A DNA stretch of 58,659 nt, from positions 1 through 58,659 of the forward strand of contig PBSL01000014.1 in the NCBI GenBank assembly GCA_002726205.1, written 5' to 3'. The notes below the pieces were generated by a model that was not told where the DNA came from, did not search any database, and saw only the letters and a list, made by a program, of their open reading frames with translations. How positions within the stretch are numbered: the first letter of the stretch is position 1; every line of letters begins with the position of its first letter. The stretch is from Planctomycetaceae bacterium. GTDB lineage: Bacteria > Planctomycetota > Planctomycetia > Planctomycetales > Planctomycetaceae. Below are positions 53,283-58,659 of the stretch, piece by piece. The position numbers were made by a program, and so were the translations under genes.

Positions 53283-54689
53283 ATGGACCAGTTTCCTGAT
53301 CTTGATCGACGCCAGGCCCTGTTCGGCCTGGGAGCGTCGCTGGGGCCGGTGGCTCTGGCCGGCTTGCTGGCCGAAGAAAAAAAACGCGGGCCATTGGCTC
53401 CCCGGCCTCCACACCACCAGCCGAAGGCCAAGGCGTGCATCATGTTGTTCATGGAGGGGGCCCCGAGCCAGATCGACACGTTTGACCCCAAGCCTCGTCT
53501 TGGCGAACTGCACATGAAGAAGTTCGTCAACAACAGCGAGAAGATCTCGGGGATGACCAACGGCAACCGGTTTTACGTTCAAAGTCCTTTCAAGTTTCGT
53601 CGTAACGGACGAGCGGGCATCCCGATGAACGAGCATTTCGTCCATATGGCCGCAGCCGAGGTGGCTGACGAGATGTGTGTTTTTCGTGGTTGCCAGGCCG
53701 ACTCGGTCAATCACCCGACCGCCCTGTTTCACATGAATACCGGAAGCCGGTTTCGTGGAGACCCGGCGATTGGTGCCTGGTTGAACTACGGGCTGGGGTC
53801 GGAAAACCAGGACCTGCCTGGCTACGTGGTGATGACCGAACTGGCCGCGCCCCAGGGCGGCAGCGGAAACTGGTCCAACGGTTTCCTGCCGGCCAACTAC
53901 CGGGCGACGCAATTGCGATCGACCGGGTCGCCGATTCTCGATCTGTCTCCACCGGCCTGGAAGACCCGTTCTCACCAGCGAGCCAATCTCGACATCCTGC
54001 AGCAACTCAACCAGGAGCACCAGCAACGGAATCCGCAACACCGGGAATTGGTCGCCCGGATGGAAAACTACGAACTCGCGTTTCGCATGCAGGCGCAAGT
54101 GCCGGAGATCATCAACCTGAAGGACGAGCCCCGCCACATCCAGGAAATGTACGGGCTGGGCGACCCGGTGACAGAGTCTTTCGGCAGACGCTGCCTGTTG
54201 GCCCGTCGGCTTATCGAAAAGGGTGTTCGTTGTGTCCAGATCTTCTCGGGGGGATGGGATTCGCACGATTACATCGCCCGGGCCCATGCTCAACGAATCC
54301 GTTCGGTCGACAAACCCATCGCGGCGTTGATCCGGGACCTGAAAGCCCGGGACCTGTTGGACGAAACACTGGTTGTTTGGACCGGCGAGTTCGGTCGTAC
54401 GCCGGACAACAATATTCGCGGGGGCGAGGCCGCAATCGGTCGTGATCACAACGCCGACGCCATGGCCATGTTTTTTGCCGGAGGCGGAATCAAACGCGGG
54501 GCGGTTGTCGGTGCCACCGACGACATCGGGGCCAAGGCGGTCGAGGTCGTTCATCCGATTCGCGACGTCCACGTGACGATGCTGCACCTGCTGGGCCTGG
54601 ATGACAACAAGTTGACCTATTTTCACGGCGGTCGCTTCAAGCAGTTGTCGCAGTTCGGCGGCGAGGTGATCCAGGACCTGATCGCCTGA
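53283..54689 (+). CDS. DUF1501 protein (pair 3)
   Basis: A 468-residue DUF1501 protein with an N-terminal DRRQALFGLGASLGPV signal-like segment. Blocks include IMLFMEGAPSQIDTFDPKP, WTGEFGRTPDNN, RDHNADAMAMFFAGGG and VHVTMLHLLGLDDNKLTYF. It is partnered with the upstream dihaem protein and probably forms a periplasmic complex with it. ATG 53283 lies after AGAAG; the longer upstream frame overlaps the previous coding region and was rejected. Confidence 0.88.
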   Translation: MDQFPDLDRRQALFGLGASLGPVALAGLLAEEKKRGPLAPRPPHHQPKAKACIMLFMEGAPSQIDTFDPKPRLGELHMKKFVNNSEKISGMTNGNRFYVQSPFKFRRNGRAGIPMNEHFVHMAAAEVADEMCVFRGCQADSVNHPTALFHMNTGSRFRGDPAIGAWLNYGLGSENQDLPGYVVMTELAAPQGGSGNWSNGFLPANYRATQLRSTGSPILDLSPPAWKTRSHQRANLDILQQLNQEHQQRNPQHRELVARMENYELAFRMQAQVPEIINLKDEPRHIQEMYGLGDPVTESFGRRCLLARRLIEKGVRCVQIFSGGWDSHDYIARAHAQRIRSVDKPIAALIRDLKARDLLDETLVVWTGEFGRTPDNNIRGGEAAIGRDHNADAMAMFFAGGGIKRGAVVGATDDIGAKAVEVVHPIRDVHVTMLHLLGLDDNKLTYFHGGRFKQLSQFGGEVIQDLIA

Positions 54690-54701
54690 ACGTGGTTGCA
54701 C

Positions 54702-54865
54702 CTGGAAAAGGGCTCCGGCGTCACCGACTGCATGGAGATCCGCGAGAACTGCTTCGAGTACGATGTGCAGTTCAAGCCCGCGTCGCTGGAGAAACTGCTG
54801 GGAAAGACCGTGAGCTTTATGTCGTGGTGCAGACCGCCGACCTGTACGGGTTTCACTTCAAATAG
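54702..54865 (+). pseudogene. Frameshifted remnant of a glycosidase-like C-terminus
   Basis: Directly after the DUF1501 stop, one frame reads GSGVTDCMEIRENCFEYD and on to LLGKTV. After a single-base loss at about 54812 (GTG followed by AGC, where GTG GAG CTT would continue the match) the next frame reads ELYVVVQTADLYGFHFK and stops at TAG 54863-54865. The joined product aligns with the C-terminus of the propeller protein at 2623-4155 (DC-EI spacing, then a V-L-V ... ADLYxFxF ending). Only this 55-residue tail remains; the rest of the gene is missing. It overlaps the end of the opposite-strand Tim44-like gene by 8 nt. Confidence 0.6.
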
Positions 54866-56822
54866 AAGCAGCGGCGCCGCCGTCGGGTTTGGACCGCTGG
54901 CGGCGGTCTGCCCGGCGTTTGGCGCGATGGTGTTCGGCCCGCCGCTTGGAAAGCAATAGCCGGACATCGTATTTCTTGAAACCGACGTGCTCTCCCAGTT
55001 CCAGCAGCAGCTCTTCCTCGCCGGCTGCAACCATCTCGTCGCCGACGGCCATGTCGGCCACCAGGGTCAACCAGTTGTGTGCGGTCTCTCGGTTCGCGGG
55101 GACGGGCATCTCGAGTTCCCCTCGAGTCGCCATCGTCATCATCGACTGAAGTTCCTTGCGAGCCAGACCCTGCCGATCGGCAAAGTGGTTGAGCGCGTGT
55201 TGTTCCTGCTCGCTGATCGTTCGATCGGCAATGACAACCTGGACCAGCCAGGCCAGTGCCTCGGAGGAACTGGGGACGTTGGGCGCGGTGCTGGATGCAC
55301 TTGTGACCGCTGTTGTGGGTTGCAGTCGTTTGATCCAGTCCCGGGCCGAAGGGGAATAGACCGGGTGCAATTCGTGCAGTACCCAGTCCTGTTGACCGTC
55401 ATTGAGGACTTCGTGGCAGTAGGAACAGTTGTCGGAGGTGACATCTGATTCCGGGGCACCGCAGGCGGGACAGTGCGCCGAGGTGAGAATCCGTTCCAGC
55501 CGCGAGGTCACGCCCTTTTTCCGCATCAGCACAAACAGGGTGCGTAATCGTTTCCAGTTGTCGAGGTCGGTCAGGGTTCCGTCGGCCGAGATGCGGTGTT
55601 GGTTGCCGGACCAGCGGATTTCCAGCAGCAGGTAATCGGCCCTGTCCTGGGAGACGACTCCCATGCAGTCGACCGACCCGACCGAACAATCGTGCCAGAA
55701 CGTCCGGCCCTTCTCCAAAGTCGTCTGGCGAAGTTCGTCGACGTAGGTGCTGCAGAACTCGTCGGTAGCCATCTTCCGCAGGTGATCAATCGAGCCGCTG
55801 CGGTCGGCCATGGCTTTCCGCCAGAAGACGACCGAGCCCCGATCCTCGGCATGCTGGACCGTGAAACCGGCGTCGTGACTGGCACGATATCCTGCCATCA
55901 GGTCCGTGGTGTCGTGCGGCCGCCATTCGGCCGACTGCGTGATTTCGGCCAGGACCCAGTCGTGTTCGCCACCGCGCAGCACCGCCTGGCAGGATCCGCA
56001 CTGTCCGACCTGATTGAGTGCCAATTCGGCGGCACAGTTCGGGCAATTGCCCTCGATCAGGCCCATGCTATCGGGCCGGGAGATCACACCGCGGCGACGC
56101 AGGAACGACCAGAATTCGACAAACGGCTCGGCGCCGGATTTTCCAGAGATCGGTTTGCCCGTTTCCAGCGACACGCGGTAGTCGACGGCGGTACAGGGGA
56201 TGCACACGTCGACCGTTTCGAAATGGTCGGTCATCTTCAGCGACGCCAGTTGCATCCGGTCCCGGTGGACAACGATCTCGGGCATATGATCACGATAACC
56301 GGCGTGTATTTGTTCCTGGATCTGCAACGAGAAGCGTTCCAGGATGCTGTCGGAGACGTAGGACTGGACAGGTCGAAGATCCTGTGCGGACCAGGCTCCC
56401 TGGATCTGCAGAAACGCCTTTTCGACGCGGAGGGCGAATCCAGGAAAGTCGAAGTTGGAGTCGTGCTGTTGTAGTTTGGCGATATTCTTGCGGTGATCTC
56501 CGTGACTGGGCCTGTAAGAGGCCTCGAGGTGACGCGGTTTCTGTTTCGATGCGAGGTAGACTCGCAAGCATGAGACGACACCGAAAATCAACAAGAAGAC
56601 AACAAGAGCGACAGGATCGACGTCGCCACCGCCACTGAAGCCACCACCACCGCCGCTGAAGCCACCACCACCGCCGCTGAAGCCACCACCACCGCCACCG
56701 CTGTAACCGCCACCGCCACCGGCGCGGCCCCAGGCGTTGACTGCCCACACGGCCTGGAGTCCCAGCACGGAAAGGGCGGGCAGTACGGCCCGGAATCGGG
56801 GAATTGAGGATCTAGGACACAT
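54858..56822 (-). CDS. Tim44-like/zinc-ribbon duplicate membrane protein with TerB-like tail
   Basis: A 654-residue protein. A Gly-rich segment with FSGGGGG repeats precedes a membrane helix (VALVVFLLIFGVVSCL, about 70-86). Two similar modules follow: a Tim44-like domain and then a zinc-ribbon-like cluster with four cysteines (C260, C263, C275, C278; and C451, C454, C466, C469). Each cluster is followed by a WVL-xE segment (HDWVLAEI, QDWVLHEL). Residues about 517-625 form a TerB-like helical domain (LVQVVIADRTISEQEQHALNHF). Tim44-like domains bind membranes; TerB-like domains occur in stress systems. Its start overlaps the DUF350 gene end by 11 nt, implying coupling. Function is unknown. Confidence 0.65.
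   Translation of the reverse strand: MCPRSSIPRFRAVLPALSVLGLQAVWAVNAWGRAGGGGGYSGGGGGGFSGGGGGFSGGGGGFSGGGDVDPVALVVFLLIFGVVSCLRVYLASKQKPRHLEASYRPSHGDHRKNIAKLQQHDSNFDFPGFALRVEKAFLQIQGAWSAQDLRPVQSYVSDSILERFSLQIQEQIHAGYRDHMPEIVVHRDRMQLASLKMTDHFETVDVCIPCTAVDYRVSLETGKPISGKSGAEPFVEFWSFLRRRGVISRPDSMGLIEGNCPNCAAELALNQVGQCGSCQAVLRGGEHDWVLAEITQSAEWRPHDTTDLMAGYRASHDAGFTVQHAEDRGSVVFWRKAMADRSGSIDHLRKMATDEFCSTYVDELRQTTLEKGRTFWHDCSVGSVDCMGVVSQDRADYLLLEIRWSGNQHRISADGTLTDLDNWKRLRTLFVLMRKKGVTSRLERILTSAHCPACGAPESDVTSDNCSYCHEVLNDGQQDWVLHELHPVYSPSARDWIKRLQPTTAVTSASSTAPNVPSSSEALAWLVQVVIADRTISEQEQHALNHFADRQGLARKELQSMMTMATRGELEMPVPANRETAHNWLTLVADMAVGDEMVAAGEEELLLELGEHVGFKKYDVRLLLSKRRAEHHRAKRRADRRQRSKPDGGAAASI
56634..56696. 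repeat. 21-nt tandem repeat inside the Gly-rich coding region
   Basis: Three head-to-tail 21-nt units start at 56634, 56655 and 56676 and differ only at the first base. They encode the repeated FSGGGGG peptide of the Tim44-like protein. The array could expand or contract by slippage and change linker length. Confidence 0.85.
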
Positions 56823-57714
56823 CGACGGGAACTCTCTGGATGGCGAATGCAACCAGCAGGGCAATCGACAGCGTGACAGCGGCATCGACAAGACTGACCG
56901 CCATGTTGCCGTGCATGTCCACTTCCTCCTCGGATGACTGGCCGAGGAGCGTCAGTTGTCGGCCGAACGGATAAAGGATCACAAACGTCAGCAGACCTCC
57001 CAGCGCCAGCAGCAGGGTCTGCGGGCCATGGAGTTTCAGGTCGATCATCGGGGCTCGGACCAGGGCACCACGGAGCACCAGTCCGAGGGCGGCCAGGTAG
57101 GTCCCAAATCGCAGCCCGGCGGCGGCATTGTCATCGAACTGGATCAACTGATGGATGTCGAAGTCTGCCAGACGACGATACAGCAACGCTCCGACGACAA
57201 GGATGATTTGGCCGATAACCCACAGCAGGATGGTGTCGCGGAGCGCGAGAAACAGCCCGCTGCTGTAGCCGGTCAATGCCCCGTTGAGGATCAGTCCTCC
57301 CGCCAGACAGGAGCCGCCGACACAGAATGCGGCACCACGGTTGTGGTCTTCGGAGATTTCCCTGGCGAGGCTGAAGCCGAACAGGATCAGGCGGTCGTTG
57401 ATCGAGATGCTCAAACGCAACAGGGCGATCAGTAACAGGCCTTCACAGAGCATGTTCCCCAACGCCGGCAGCAGCGGTTCGGCCTGGCGGCCAAAGAGTG
57501 TGCCGGCCAGGGCAATCGCCGTACCAGCCAAAAACCCCCCCAGGTAGATCCCGTAGGCGGAATTGGTGTGATCAATCAACTCGGCGGACGGATCCAGTGC
57601 GGTCGTTCGTGTGAAGACCAGTCGTGCAAGCAGCAGCAGGGACACCCCGAGCAGGCACAGCACCAGACCGTGGAACAGGTGAACGAAAACTAGTGGTGAA
57701 CTGGCGATCAACAT
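56812..57714 (-). CDS. Tandem DUF350 membrane protein
   Basis: A 300-residue integral membrane protein with about eight hydrophobic helices in two DUF350 repeats. Each repeat has the family hallmark of an acidic stretch followed by Asn and small residues in the membrane: EISEDHNRGAAFCVGGSCLAG in the first and QSSEEEVDMHGNMAVSLVDA in the second. DUF350 proteins (YjfL-type) are linked to envelope stress operons. It ends with the codons in which the Tim44-like gene begins. ATG 57714 was chosen; the upstream in-frame extension is not hydrophobic. Confidence 0.75.
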   Translation of the reverse strand: MLIASSPLVFVHLFHGLVLCLLGVSLLLLARLVFTRTTALDPSAELIDHTNSAYGIYLGGFLAGTAIALAGTLFGRQAEPLLPALGNMLCEGLLLIALLRLSISINDRLILFGFSLAREISEDHNRGAAFCVGGSCLAGGLILNGALTGYSSGLFLALRDTILLWVIGQIILVVGALLYRRLADFDIHQLIQFDDNAAAGLRFGTYLAALGLVLRGALVRAPMIDLKLHGPQTLLLALGGLLTFVILYPFGRQLTLLGQSSEEEVDMHGNMAVSLVDAAVTLSIALLVAFAIQRVPVDVS

Positions 57715-57778
57715 GTTTGGCTGAACGTCTCTTCCAGGTCGAATCGGTCGAGCGGGATGCCCTGTGACGGGCTGTGTT

Positions 57779-58659
57779 TTATCGGCTGGTTGTTGGGGAC
57801 GAAACCAGACCGGCACTGTTGATTGTGCGGACTCCGTAGGCGGGCAGTCTACCGGTGGTGACTGTTTTGTCCAGAAATCGCATGGCGGCCAGCGGGGCCT
57901 GGGGAGTGTCGTGGTAGGTCATTCCCTGGAAAAGCGGGCGACCGTACGGGTTGCGGGGTTTTTCGGGCGACTGTCCGATCCGTTTTCCGTCGCGTTCCAC
58001 CACGAAGGCTCGGATCCCGCTTTCGAAGTCGGCACGGGCTTGCCAGGTGATGACAACATGCCCGTCACTGTTTCGTTTTGCGATGACCCGTTGTGGGGCC
58101 GGAGGAGGTGTTGTGTCAGTGACAGCGCCCGTTCTGATGTATTCGGCCAGTTTCTCGGCCATCCGTTTCTTCCATTTCCCGGCGCCGGCCTTGGCGGAGC
58201 CGAGTGCTTGCGCCGGATTACCAGGTGCCGGAAGACGATGTTTCAACCAGAAGTCAAAGAAGGGGATGGCCATGTAACGCGAGTCGCCACACTGGTGAGC
58301 GGTTCGAGGGTCCGGGGCAAATTCGAAGAAGGCCGCACCGCGGGCAAGATATTCGGCCTGCATGGCCTTCAGCCCGTCCCAGGCGGTGTGGAAACGGGCG
58401 TCCCCTTTCTCTTTCAGCCCGGGATTGCCCATCATCGGAACGCCGAAGGCCGCGGGCGGCAGTCGTGGCGATTTGATCTCCCCCTTTTTCCAGTAGCCAA
58501 AGGCCGTGCCGGAGCGGAACCAGATGGCGACAATTCGTTCGGGGTGTCGCGCCTGGACCAGGCTGGCCCAGAAGCCACCCCCGGAATGCCCCCAGAGACA
58601 CCACGGCACGGTGTCGAGTTCGGCGTGACCGGTGGCCCCGGCGAAGTGAGCGAGTGCCT
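57779..58659 (-). CDS. Alpha/beta hydrolase with C-terminal Fn3-like domain (N-terminus outside window)
   Basis: The frame is open to the right edge, so the N-terminal part is missing; at least 292 residues are present. WGHSGGGFWASLVQ is a nucleophile elbow with catalytic Ser. The later H of DPRTAHQCGDSRYMAIPFFDFWLK could be the catalytic histidine. After the hydrolase domain, VVITWQARADFESGIRAFVV is a fibronectin-III-like segment. It probably hydrolyses an ester outside or at the cell surface. It lies 64 nt upstream of the DUF350 gene on the same strand. Confidence 0.7.
   Translation of the reverse strand, partial: ALAHFAGATGHAELDTVPWCLWGHSGGGFWASLVQARHPERIVAIWFRSGTAFGYWKKGEIKSPRLPPAAFGVPMMGNPGLKEKGDARFHTAWDGLKAMQAEYLARGAAFFEFAPDPRTAHQCGDSRYMAIPFFDFWLKHRLPAPGNPAQALGSAKAGAGKWKKRMAEKLAEYIRTGAVTDTTPPPAPQRVIAKRNSDGHVVITWQARADFESGIRAFVVERDGKRIGQSPEKPRNPYGRPLFQGMTYHDTPQAPLAAMRFLDKTVTTGRLPAYGVRTINSAGLVSSPTTSR

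Noticed and set aside
56634-56720. CRISPR-like repeat array
   Set aside because: Units are contiguous 21-nt in-frame repeats without spacers, coding for a glycine-rich linker.

Overview
The window (about 60% G+C) looks like a chromosomal piece of a heterotrophic Planctomycetota bacterium of the Pirellulales/Planctomycetales kind. The clearest marks are three neighbouring pairs of a large PSCyt1-DUF1549-DUF1553 protein (two CxxCH haem motifs each) with a DUF1501 protein, a fourth solitary DUF1501 gene, PVC-type propeller/cytochrome fusions, several secreted sugar-degradation proteins (sulfatase, sialidase-like propellers, PQQ-like propellers), many Gfo/Idh/MocA oxidoreductases and a MlrC-type protein. 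I found no tRNA, rRNA, CRISPR array, transposase or phage gene.

The left end (1-2500) is the most unusual part. After the tail of an unidentified gene come a sigma70-like promoter (213-241), a stretch that can fold as a structured RNA closed by an 11-bp long-range helix (242-252 with 390-401), and two reverse transcriptase genes overlapping by 10 nt (454-1467 and 1458-2495). Both keep the catalytic aspartates but are strongly diverged from each other. The layout resembles a retron or a two-RT defence system (DRT3-like), yet no effector, Cas, DGR or intron part is visible. This is the best candidate for an undescribed system here.

2600-20500 holds housekeeping and catabolic genes: a glycosidase-like propeller protein, a DadA-type FAD oxidase, a VOC protein, a cytochrome c'/c-556-like protein with a strong intrinsic terminator, a calcineurin-phosphoesterase/PQQ-propeller fusion, a VCBS-repeat protein, monomeric isocitrate dehydrogenase, a secreted HExxH peptidase candidate, another PQQ-like propeller protein, a MlrC homologue, and a minus-strand operon of Gfo/Idh/MocA, PhyH dioxygenase and class IV aminotransferase.

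20700-43800 carries a leucine-rich-repeat lipoprotein, a Tat-exported Gfo/Idh/MocA protein, an ArsC-like protein, two DUF1549/1553-DUF1501 pairs in opposite orientations flanking a BNR sialidase-like gene and an EamA transporter, a cold-shock protein with an AT-rich leader, a lactonase-like propeller, a solo DUF1501, a Gfo/Idh-MFS pair, a gamma-glutamyltransferase and another Asp-box propeller protein.

43800-54700 is a co-directional block: a 1605-residue ThuA/SGNH/PVC-propeller/HEAT/cupredoxin/cytochrome c fusion, a sulfatase, and the third DUF1549/1553-DUF1501 pair, followed by a frameshifted remnant of a glycosidase-like C-terminus. The right end encodes a coupled pair of membrane proteins (tandem DUF350, and a duplicated Tim44-like/zinc-ribbon protein with a TerB-like tail) and an alpha/beta hydrolase cut by the window edge.
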